From: Bacillota bacterium
GTDB lineage: Bacteria > Bacillota > Clostridia > Acetivibrionales > DSM-2933
DNA length: 5,189 nucleotides
Reading direction: 5' to 3'
Assembly: GCA_023441845.1 (NCBI GenBank)
Contig: JAEZNF010000268.1
Span: 1 to 5,189 of the forward strand
Each line of letters opens with the position of its first letter. The first letter of the stretch is position 1. Below the pieces are notes generated by a model that saw nothing but the letters and a program-made list of their open reading frames with translations, was not told the origin of the DNA and ran no database searches. Shown one piece after another: positions 1 to 5,168 of the stretch. Made by a program: the position numbers and the translations under genes.

Positions 1-488
1 TATTATGTTCAAACCATATTGGCGAGATAGATATGTTTTTAATTGGGATAAAGACCAAAAGGCTTATAAGGTATATGGCGAAAGAGGAGCTTTTTAAAAA
101 CCGCCTGGTTGCCGCATTCATAAGATGGCTTGGGGCTTTTCCCATTAAAAGGGGTAAGGCCGATGTAGAGTCTATAAAGACCGCATTCAAGCTTTTGGAG
201 GATGGCCACATAATAGGAATATTCCCTGAAGGAACACGCATGAAAAAGAAAAAGGACCAGGCTGTTAAAGCGAAGCCCGGAGCTGCCATGTTTGCAGTAA
301 AAGCGGGTGTGCCGGTAGTTCCTGTTGCAATAGAAGGTAATTACAAGCTGTTCAGTAAAATAAGAGTGGTATTCGGAAAGCCTTTTTACCTGGATGCCAA
401 TAAAGACAATAAATATACAAACGAAGAATTGACCCAAATGAGTGGAGAAATAATGAAAAAAGTATATTCTCTATTGGAGGATAAATAA
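1..488 (+). CDS. plsC: 1-acyl-sn-glycerol-3-phosphate acyltransferase (PlsC/LPLAT family), 5'-truncated by window edge
   Basis: This enzyme moves an acyl chain onto lysophosphatidic acid to give phosphatidic acid, at the inner face of the cell membrane. The reading frame is open from position 3, and the first visible codons read LCSNHIGEID, which contains the family's catalytic HX4D motif (His codon 15-17, Asp codon 30-32). The ATG at 33 is therefore internal and the true start lies outside the window. Counting from the codon at 3, the other family blocks follow in order: FPIKRG (46-51, block II), FPEGTR (74-79, block III, glycerophosphate binding) and VPVVPVAI (block IV). About 161 residues are visible; family members of roughly 190-240 residues suggest a few dozen N-terminal residues are missing. 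The stop at 486-488 is one base before the ispH start, so the two genes are probably cotranscribed. The exact acyl acceptor is inferred from the family. Confidence 0.93.
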   Translation, partial: LCSNHIGEIDMFLIGIKTKRLIRYMAKEELFKNRLVAAFIRWLGAFPIKRGKADVESIKTAFKLLEDGHIIGIFPEGTRMKKKKDQAVKAKPGAAMFAVKAGVPVVPVAIEGNYKLFSKIRVVFGKPFYLDANKDNKYTNEELTQMSGEIMKKVYSLLEDK

Positions 489-492
489 ATTG
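476..492 (+). promoter_or_regulatory. Ribosome binding site fixing the TTG start of ispH-rpsA
   Basis: GGAGG at 476-480 lies inside the last codons of plsC, nine bases before the TTG at 490-492. The protein read from this TTG begins MEIIVAASAGFCFGV, which puts the first cluster cysteine at residue 12, as in E. coli IspH. This supports TTG as the real start. The site overlaps the upstream gene, which suggests translational coupling to plsC. Confidence 0.85.
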
Positions 493-2574
493 GAAATAAT
501 AGTAGCAGCAAGCGCTGGGTTTTGTTTTGGTGTTAATAAGGCAATAAATCAAATTTACAGTTTATTGGATAATGGAGATGAAAAAATTTATACAATAGGC
601 CCCATTATTCATAACAGCCAGGTAGTGGAGTATCTCAGTTCAAAAGGTATCTTAGTTGTGGAGGACATAAATGAGATAACAGAAAAAGGCAATGTAGTTA
701 TAAGGACTCATGGGGTTATCCCGGAAGTATACATGGAATTGGATGAAAAAGGCTTAAGTTATACAGATGCCACATGTCCTTATGTAAAAAAGATACATAA
801 ATTGGTCAATGAGAAGTCAAATGAAGGCTATCAGGTAATAATTGTAGGTGATAAGGACCACCCGGAGGTTATAGGCATAAATGGATGGTGTAATAAAAAA
901 GCAATTATAGTAAATAATGAAGAAGATGTTAATTCCATTAAATTCGGAAATAAAAAGGTGTGTGTTGTCGCACAAACTACCTTGACGAAGGAAAAGTGGG
1001 AAAATGTCATAAAACTTCTAAATAAAAAATTTGAAAATATAATAAAATTTGATACAATATGTAGTGCAACCAGTGATAGACAAACTGAGGCTGCAAAAGT
1101 TGCAAAAATAGTCGATATGATGTTGGTAGTAGGGGGAACTAGTAGTTCAAACACCCAAAAGTTATATGAAATTTGCAAGAAGCATTGCAAAGAAACATAT
1201 AAAATCGAAACTTCCGGTGATATTCCGCCGGTAGATATAAAAAAAATCGAAAAAATTGGGATTACCGCAGGTGCATCAACACCGGAATGGGTAATCAAGG
1301 AGGTTATTTGTAAAATGGAAGAATTAAATAAACAGGGCAGCGAACTGAGTTTTAAGGAGGCTTTTGAAAGTTCACTAGTTACTCTGAATACCGGCGATAT
1401 TGTAAAGGGGAAGATTATTGGGTTTAATAACTCAGAAGTTTTCGTAGACCTCGGCTTTAAGTCGGACGGAATAATAGCTATGGAAGAATTCACTGATGAT
1501 GTTGATTTCAATCCGGCAGAGTCCATTAAGGTTGGGGAAGAAATTGAAGTATTTGTTGTAAGGGTAAATGACGGCGAAGGAAATGTTCAACTGTCAAAAA
1601 AGAAGATTGATTCTATAAAAGGTTGGGACAAGTTGGTTCAAGCCTATCAAAATAAAACACCTGTAAAAGTCAAAATTACAGAAATTGTTAAGGGCGGCGC
1701 TATCTCGGTTACCAGCGGAATAAAAATATTTATTCCTGCATCACAGATTAGTAACAGATTCGTTAAAGATCTTAACGAGTTTTCAAAACAGGTAATGGAT
1801 ATCAGAATAATTGAGTACAATGAGCAGAAAAAGAAGTTTGTCGGCTCTGCAAGGGTACTTCTCGAAGAAGAGAGAGCTTCTAAAGAAAATGAAATCTGGG
1901 GCAATATTGAAATAGGTAAGAAGTATACCGGTACGGTTAAAAACCTTATGGATTTCGGGGCTTTTGTTGATATCGGCGGTGTTGATGGCCTTATTCATCT
2001 TTCAGAGCTTTCATGGACAAAGGTTAAGCACCCGTCTCAAGTTCTGAAGTTGGGCGATAAGGTTGAAGTTACTGTTTTGGAATTTGACAGGGATAAGAAG
2101 AAAATCTCGCTTGGTTATAAAAAGGCTGAAGATAATCCGTGGAACAAGGCTGCCGGCACATTAAACGTTGGAGATATTGTAAAAGGTAAAGTTGTACGTC
2201 TTGTACCGTTTGGAGCGTTTGTTGAGCTTGAATCTACAGTAGATGGTCTTGTTCACATATCGCAGATATCCAATGACAGGATTGGAAAGCCATCAGATGT
2301 TTTAACTATCGGTCAGGAAGTTGAAGCAAAAATAATGGAATTAAATCTTGAAACCAAAAAAATCAGCCTGAGCATTAAGGAGGTTAATCCTATTCCGGCT
2401 CCTAAAAAGGCTGAAGCGGCTCAAGTTAAAGAAGCAAAGGAAGCTACTGAAGCTCCGGCTGAGGTTAAGGAAGAGGAAGTAATTCCTACAGAACATAAGG
2501 AAGAAATTCAAAATACTATAGGAGACCTTCTTGGAAAAATTGAATTAAGTGAAGAAGGTAAAAAAGAAGAATAA
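490..2574 (+). CDS. ispH-rpsA: Fused 4-hydroxy-3-methylbut-2-enyl diphosphate reductase (IspH) / ribosomal protein S1-like protein
   Basis: Residues 1 to about 280 are IspH, the iron-sulfur enzyme that makes IPP and DMAPP in the last step of the MEP pathway. The cluster ligands C12, C96 and C191 are present, with the substrate and proton-relay residues H41, H74, H124, E126, T163/T164, S218-N221 and S263; up to residue 126 the numbering equals that of E. coli IspH. Residues about 299-370, 387-455, 474-544 and 557-630 are four S1 RNA-binding domains. The third and fourth are the most canonical (FGAFVDIGGVDGLIHLSEL and FGAFVELESTVDGLVHISQI); the second is divergent, as is common in S1 proteins. 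Residues 631-694 form a charged tail rich in Ala, Pro, Glu and Lys. The S1 half probably binds mRNA or ribosomes. Such fusions are known in Clostridia, and the frame is intact with no sign of a missed stop. The gene follows plsC by one base and ends before a strong terminator. Whether the product works as one chain is not known from the sequence. Confidence 0.97.
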   Translation: MEIIVAASAGFCFGVNKAINQIYSLLDNGDEKIYTIGPIIHNSQVVEYLSSKGILVVEDINEITEKGNVVIRTHGVIPEVYMELDEKGLSYTDATCPYVKKIHKLVNEKSNEGYQVIIVGDKDHPEVIGINGWCNKKAIIVNNEEDVNSIKFGNKKVCVVAQTTLTKEKWENVIKLLNKKFENIIKFDTICSATSDRQTEAAKVAKIVDMMLVVGGTSSSNTQKLYEICKKHCKETYKIETSGDIPPVDIKKIEKIGITAGASTPEWVIKEVICKMEELNKQGSELSFKEAFESSLVTLNTGDIVKGKIIGFNNSEVFVDLGFKSDGIIAMEEFTDDVDFNPAESIKVGEEIEVFVVRVNDGEGNVQLSKKKIDSIKGWDKLVQAYQNKTPVKVKITEIVKGGAISVTSGIKIFIPASQISNRFVKDLNEFSKQVMDIRIIEYNEQKKKFVGSARVLLEEERASKENEIWGNIEIGKKYTGTVKNLMDFGAFVDIGGVDGLIHLSELSWTKVKHPSQVLKLGDKVEVTVLEFDRDKKKISLGYKKAEDNPWNKAAGTLNVGDIVKGKVVRLVPFGAFVELESTVDGLVHISQISNDRIGKPSDVLTIGQEVEAKIMELNLETKKISLSIKEVNPIPAPKKAEAAQVKEAKEATEAPAEVKEEEVIPTEHKEEIQNTIGDLLGKIELSEEGKKEE
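1297..1317 (+). promoter_or_regulatory. Possible internal ribosome binding site and ATG at the IspH/S1 junction
   Basis: AAGGAGG at 1297-1303 is followed after 11 bases by an in-frame ATG at 1315-1317, which is Met276 of the fusion. This lies just after the last IspH motif (S263) and about 23 residues before the first S1 domain. Initiation here would give a separate S1-like protein of about 419 residues. Against it, the spacing is slightly long, and AAGGAGG also arises at 1354-1360 and 2377-2383 in the same gene simply as codons for Lys-Glu. Only the 1297 copy is followed by a well-placed in-frame ATG. Confidence 0.35.
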
Positions 2575-2600
2575 TTATTAATAAGTATATAATTTCATTT

Positions 2601-2642
2601 TGTAGAAAAAGGGGAACGATTAATATGTTTCCTTTTTCTACA
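2601..2642 (+). terminator. Intrinsic terminator after ispH-rpsA
   Basis: The left arm 2601-2617 pairs with the right arm 2627-2642. There are twelve perfect pairs at the base (TGTAGAAAAAGG with CCTTTTTCTACA), then four pairs after a single bulged G, closing a 9-base loop. Within it, a short G-rich upper stem is followed directly by five T's (2633-2637) and preceded by five A's (2606-2610), the usual arrangement of a factor-independent terminator and one that could also act in the reverse direction. It begins 26 bases after the ispH-rpsA stop. No longer T-run follows the full stem. Confidence 0.75.
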
Positions 2643-2673
2643 CCTGATAAAAGTCAGATTCTCTTTTTATGAT

Positions 2674-2734
2674 GCACGTTTTCCTGATATATTGAACGTG
2701 CGAAAGAGTTTTCATAAAGTGTTGCGCGTTCAAT
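2674..2734. repeat. Overlapping inverted repeats able to form two mutually exclusive hairpins
   Basis: AACGTGC at 2695-2701 can pair perfectly with GCACGTT at 2674-2680 (7 pairs, 14-base loop). Alternatively, ATTGAACGTGC at 2691-2701 can pair with GCGCGTTCAAT at 2724-2734 (11 pairs including one G-T, 22-base loop, extendable by two more pairs). Both structures use the same central segment, so only one can form at a time. No T-run follows either, so neither looks like an ordinary terminator. The function is unknown, and no known riboswitch class was recognised. Confidence 0.5.
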
Positions 2735-2855
2735 GAATCAAGGCATATGATTTTGCGAAAAAATAGAATTAGAAATGTAAAATGTTTTTCGAGAAACATA
2801 TAGTAACACATCATTTTTTATGGTTAATTCAATTAAAAAAGAAAAATATATATAC

Positions 2856-2884
2856 TTTAAAATATATTAATTTTGTGGTAATAT
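2856..2884 (+). promoter_or_regulatory. Candidate SigA-type promoter for ndk
   Basis: TTTAAA (2856-2861, four of six consensus bases) is separated by 17 bases from TAATAT (2879-2884, four of six). A TG one base before the -10 box, at 2876-2877, makes it an extended -10 type. Transcription would start near 2891 and leave a leader of about 39 bases. The region is very AT-rich, so chance matches are likely and this is a modest call. Confidence 0.35.
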
Positions 2885-2929
2885 CTTAAAAGAACAATAT
2901 TTTTAAATCCTATATTATGGAGTGATAAG

Positions 2930-3331
2930 ATGGAAAGAACACTGGTTATTTTAAAGCCTGATTCGGTTCAAAGAAAGCTTATTGGAGACATAATAACAAG
3001 ATTTGAGAAAAAGAACCTTACCATTAAAGAAATGAAAATGATGAATATTGAAAAAGGCACGGCCAGTGAGCATTATGCACATGTTAAGGGTATGCCTTTT
3101 TTTGATAGTATGGTGGAATACATTACATCCGGTCCTGTTGTAGCTATTATACTTGAAGGAGAAAAGGCAATACAGTGTGTCAGAAATATGATTGGACGTA
3201 CTAGTTCTTTTGATTCCGCTCCGGGCACAATAAGGGGCGATTTTGGCTCTCACAGCTTCCAAAATCTGATTCATGCATCTGACTCCGTTGAGAGTGCGGA
3301 GATTGAAATAAAACGTTTTTTTGACCATTAA
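2930..3331 (+). CDS. ndk: Nucleoside diphosphate kinase
   Basis: The enzyme passes the gamma phosphate from ATP to other nucleoside diphosphates through a phosphohistidine and so balances the cell's NTP and dNTP pools in the cytoplasm. The 133-residue protein has the normal family length. The active-site signature NLIHASDS holds the catalytic His115. Other nucleotide-binding residues are in their expected places: K9 in the opening TLVILKPD, Y49, F57, R85 (CVRNMIG), T91, R102 (PGTIRGDFG) and N112. The start is supported by GGAG at 2919-2922, seven bases before the ATG. The gene stands alone after a terminator with a probable promoter of its own. The next gene, cheR, begins 100 bases later with no terminator seen between, so read-through is possible. 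Nothing in the active site looks abnormal. Confidence 0.97.
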   Translation: MERTLVILKPDSVQRKLIGDIITRFEKKNLTIKEMKMMNIEKGTASEHYAHVKGMPFFDSMVEYITSGPVVAIILEGEKAIQCVRNMIGRTSSFDSAPGTIRGDFGSHSFQNLIHASDSVESAEIEIKRFFDH

Positions 3332-3431
3332 CGCGGTAAGATTGAAGATTTCCTATATTCCTTGAAAATTCAACTGATTTAAAAAGTACATATGCATTAA
3401 ACAAATAACTAAAAAGGGGCGTTCATATATA

Positions 3432-4214
3432 ATGCGTGATTATGAATGGTTCAAAGATCAGGTGTACAGGATTTCCGGGATAAACCTTTCATATTACAAG
3501 GAAAAGCAGATGAAAAGAAGAATCGATGCATTAATAAGCAAGCACGGCATAGCGGGCTATGAAAGCTTTATTGAGGTTATAAAGAATAATATAAATATGT
3601 ACAATGAGTTCATAAATTATCTGACTATAAACGTTTCGGAGTTTTACAGGAATCCCGAACAGTGGGAAATCCTTAAGAATGATATTATACCGATGCTTTT
3701 AAAAGACGGACATAGTTTAAAGGTGTGGAGCGCGGCCTGTTCATCAGGTGATGAGCCGTATACTCTGGTTATGATTTTAAATAAATTTTTACCATTAAAA
3801 GATATTAAAATTATAGCCACCGATATTGACAAAGAAGTGCTGGAAAAGGCTAAAAAGGGCGTTTATACCGAAAAAAGCGTGGAAAACCTGCCCAAGGAAT
3901 ATATAAAGCAGTATTTTAACAGTGTACACAATATGTATGAAATAAAAAGTGAAGTAAAAAACTGTATCGAATTTAAGAATCACAATCTTCTTGCAGATGA
4001 GTATCCTAAAGGTATGGATCTTATAGTTTGCAGAAATGTGCTTATTTATTTTACCGAGGAGGCAAAGAATTTAATCTATACACAATTCAACGAGTCTTTA
4101 AAGCCTCAGGGAGTTTTATTTGTAGGAAACACTGAACAAATAATATTAGCAAACAAATATAACTTAAAAGCTATAAAAACATTTTTTTATGTTAAAGAAA
4201 ATCAAACAATTTGA
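3432..4214 (+). CDS. cheR: Chemotaxis protein methyltransferase CheR
   Basis: CheR uses S-adenosylmethionine to methylate glutamates of chemoreceptors, giving sensory adaptation together with the methylesterase CheB. The 260-residue protein has the two usual parts: an N-terminal helical domain (about 1-68, opening DYEWFKDQVYRISGINLSYY) and a SAM-dependent methyltransferase domain. Visible motifs are SEFYRNP (69-75, corresponding to the usual TEFFRDP), the SAM loop AACSSGDEPYTL (101-112), the acidic residue of ATDID (D131), and the DLIVCRNVLIYF strand (196-207) followed by GVLFVGNTEQ. No TPR or response-regulator extension is present. The ATG is preceded by AAGGGG at 3414-3419 with a rather long 12-base gap, but the N-terminus matches the family start. 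No receptor, cheB, cheW or cheA gene is in view, so the receptor targets are unknown. The gene may be read from ndk or from an unrecognised promoter in the 100 bases before it. Confidence 0.93.
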   Translation: MRDYEWFKDQVYRISGINLSYYKEKQMKRRIDALISKHGIAGYESFIEVIKNNINMYNEFINYLTINVSEFYRNPEQWEILKNDIIPMLLKDGHSLKVWSAACSSGDEPYTLVMILNKFLPLKDIKIIATDIDKEVLEKAKKGVYTEKSVENLPKEYIKQYFNSVHNMYEIKSEVKNCIEFKNHNLLADEYPKGMDLIVCRNVLIYFTEEAKNLIYTQFNESLKPQGVLFVGNTEQIILANKYNLKAIKTFFYVKENQTI

Positions 4215-4300
4215 AGTAGAAACTAAAAAACAAAATGCTGAAAGATTAAATGTAATATTTTAAGTGATGGTGATAAAAAGAGTGATAACAAATACAATAA
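4215..4300. other. Short non-coding stretch after cheR
   Basis: This AT-rich stretch lies between the cheR stop and the convergent tRNA terminator. It holds three copies of GTGAT, at 4264, 4270 and 4282 (the last two extended to GTGATAA), spaced 6 and 12 bases apart. No terminator for cheR with a good stem and T-run was found here. The role of the small repeats, if any, is unknown. Confidence 0.4.
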
Positions 4301-4325
4301 GTTCTAAGGCATTAAACCCTAGAAC
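4301..4325 (-). terminator. Probable terminator of the tRNA-Leu transcript
   Basis: On the minus strand the arm GTTCTAGGG pairs with CCTTAGAAC around a 7-base loop, giving nine pairs including one G-U. A moderately T-rich tract follows (TTATTGTATTTG). On the plus strand the same position would be an A-C mismatch, so the structure favours the minus-strand RNA. It starts 13 bases beyond the CCA end of the tRNA, the expected place for a terminator. The T-tract is weak, which limits confidence. Confidence 0.55.
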
Positions 4326-4338
4326 CATTGAATTTGCT

Positions 4339-4425
4339 TGGTGCGAGAGACGGGACTTGAACCCACACAACCTTGCGGCCACTAGAACCTGAATCTAGCG
4401 CGTCTGCCAATTCCGCCACTCTCGC
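4339..4425 (-). tRNA. tRNA-Leu, anticodon CAG (reads CUG)
   Basis: The minus strand folds into a complete class II tRNA of 87 bases including an encoded CCA (4339-4341). The acceptor stem GCGAGAG pairs fully with CTCTCGC, with A as the discriminator base, which is usual for leucine. The D arm is GCG-GAATTGGCAGA-CGC. The anticodon arm is CTAGA-TTCAGGT-TCTAG, with anticodon CAG (plus-strand 4389-4391). The 15-base variable region TGGCCGCAAGGTTGT makes the long arm expected of tRNA-Leu. The T arm is GTGGG-TTCAAGT-CCCGT, in which the two pairs next to the acceptor stem are both G-U type. The gene stands alone, with its own promoter and probable terminator. Confidence 0.96.
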
Positions 4426-4448
4426 ATCTGAAACATTTGAAAAGCGCA

Positions 4449-4477
4449 TTAACATTCTACTAAAAATCTTGTATAAT
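4449..4477 (+). promoter_or_regulatory. Strong SigA-type promoter for the nucleotidyltransferase gene
   Basis: TTAACA (4449-4454, five of six consensus bases) and TATAAT (4472-4477, perfect) are separated by 17 bases, the optimal spacing. Transcription would begin near 4484 and give a leader of about 58 bases before the ATG at 4543. It is interleaved with the tRNA promoter on the other strand: each -35 box shares one base with the opposite -10 box (4454 and 4477). Confidence 0.7.
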
Positions 4478-4482
4478 TGCAA
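4454..4482 (-). promoter_or_regulatory. SigA-type promoter for tRNA-Leu
   Basis: Read on the minus strand, TTGCAA (plus positions 4477-4482, four of six consensus bases) is followed after 17 bases by TAGAAT (plus 4454-4459, five of six). The start point would be near 4447, about 22 bases before the mature tRNA 5' end at 4425. Position and spacing are right for a monocistronic tRNA gene. It occupies nearly the same DNA as the plus-strand promoter at 4449-4477. Confidence 0.65.
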
Positions 4483-4542
4483 GTGGTAATTTAAAATATT
4501 TTTATATATTTTTTCTATTATGTAGGTAGGGAGAGATTTGTT

Positions 4543-5082
4543 ATGAGAATTGACTGGTTTGAAAATGACAGGGTTATAAAAAACATTGACATTATTTTGG
4601 AAAAGTGTGCCAAACCTTTTAATGTTGAGATAATGAGTGTTGTTCTTTATGGCTCTAAAGCAAGAGGTGACCGTAATTCGCAAAACGATTATGAGTTTCT
4701 TATATTGGTAAATAACGATACCGAGCTTAAAAATTTCGTGAAATTTACTGAAACTATAAGGCTGGAGCTATTGAAGGAAAAGATTTTTCAGGTTAAAATA
4801 CTTGTACATACTCCTGAAATATTTGAGGATTTGCTTTATAACGATAAGGTGGTTGGCACATTCCTGTATATTATCTGTAAGGAGAATATTATAATATATG
4901 ATAAGTATGCTACTTTTATGTCCATAAAGGAAAGGCTTTCGGTTAACAATGTAAAGAAGGAAGAGGACTTTTTGATGCAATGTGTTGAATTCGCAAAAAT
5001 GCTTGGCTCCGAAAAATGGGAGCGTAAATGGGAAAAGACTTTGATACAGTTTCAATATATGAAAAGAAGAAGAGAAATGTAA
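4543..5082 (+). CDS. Nucleotidyltransferase-fold (MNT-like) domain protein with altered active site
   Basis: The N-terminal part resembles minimal nucleotidyltransferases of the DNA polymerase beta superfamily, which transfer nucleotides to proteins, RNA or small molecules. The signature runs VVLYGSKARGDRNSQNDYEFLIL (residues 33-55), with G37 and S38 in place. The usual D-x-D metal pair here reads D49-x-E51. The strand that normally carries the third carboxylate reads QVKILVHTPEIF (83-94), with K85 where Asp is usual, by my reading. A typical family ending, VVGTFLYIICKENIIIYDK (103-121), follows. Residues 122-179 form a charged, probably helical tail rich in Lys, Glu and Arg; a HEPN-like identity is possible but not shown. 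GGGAG at 4529-4533, nine bases before the ATG, supports the start. The gene has a strong promoter overlapping that of tRNA-Leu. The substrate is unknown. It could be a toxin-antitoxin type MNT protein, but no partner is established within the window. Confidence 0.75.
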   Translation: MRIDWFENDRVIKNIDIILEKCAKPFNVEIMSVVLYGSKARGDRNSQNDYEFLILVNNDTELKNFVKFTETIRLELLKEKIFQVKILVHTPEIFEDLLYNDKVVGTFLYIICKENIIIYDKYATFMSIKERLSVNNVKKEEDFLMQCVEFAKMLGSEKWERKWEKTLIQFQYMKRRREM

Positions 5083-5133
5083 TTGTTTTGCCAAAAAAGA
5101 CAGGGTAAAATTCTTTTTTTTGGAACAAAATAA
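5083..5133 (+). terminator. Imperfect AT-rich hairpin after the nucleotidyltransferase gene, possible weak terminator
   Basis: Starting right after the stop codon, CCAAAAAAGA (5091-5100) can pair with the segment at 5112-5123, which ends in eight T's and GG and leaves two extra T's bulged. Outside this, 5083-5090 pairs with 5126-5133 across a two-base AA bulge. The stem is long but nearly all A-T, and no T-run follows it; the eight T's at 5114-5121 lie inside the right arm. It may slow or end transcription, or merely be AT-rich chance pairing. Confidence 0.3.
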
Positions 5134-5168
5134 TAAAATAATATTAAAAGATCTGGGAGGCATTTTTT

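Larger units (their letters stand above)
2575..2929. other. 355-base intergenic region between ispH-rpsA and ndk
   Basis: No convincing protein gene was seen on either strand. From left to right it holds a terminator hairpin (2601-2642), overlapping alternative inverted repeats (2674-2734), an AT-rich stretch without clear structure (about 2735-2855), and a candidate promoter plus leader for ndk (2856-2929). A 15-codon frame at 2625-2672 starts inside the terminator loop and is discussed as a finding, not annotated as a gene. Confidence 0.7.

Noticed and set aside
831..1526. Long minus-strand open frame (231 codons) opposite ispH-rpsA
   Set aside because: It lies antisense to a gene with clear family motifs, shows no recognisable domain, and is best explained as a shadow of the coding strand.
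1396..2183. Repeated GATATTGTAAA at 1396 and 2173
   Set aside because: Both copies encode the GDIVKGK opening of S1 domains one and four, so this reflects domain duplication and not a DNA repeat element.
3321..3359. TTGACC at 3321 with TATATT at 3354 as a cheR promoter
   Set aside because: The spacing is 27 bases, far from the 16-18 needed. No alternative pair with proper spacing was found in the 100-base gap.
3428..3433. Perfect TATAAT just before cheR
   Set aside because: It overlaps the cheR ATG and has no -35 match at a suitable distance, so it would start transcription inside the gene.
4267..4392. Plus-strand frame from ATG at 4267 after cheR
   Set aside because: It has no ribosome site and runs into the antisense of the tRNA, so it is not a credible gene.
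4312..4683. Minus-strand open frame of 123 codons
   Set aside because: It runs through the tRNA-Leu gene and the start of the nucleotidyltransferase gene on the opposite strand. The translated tRNA sequence explains part of it.
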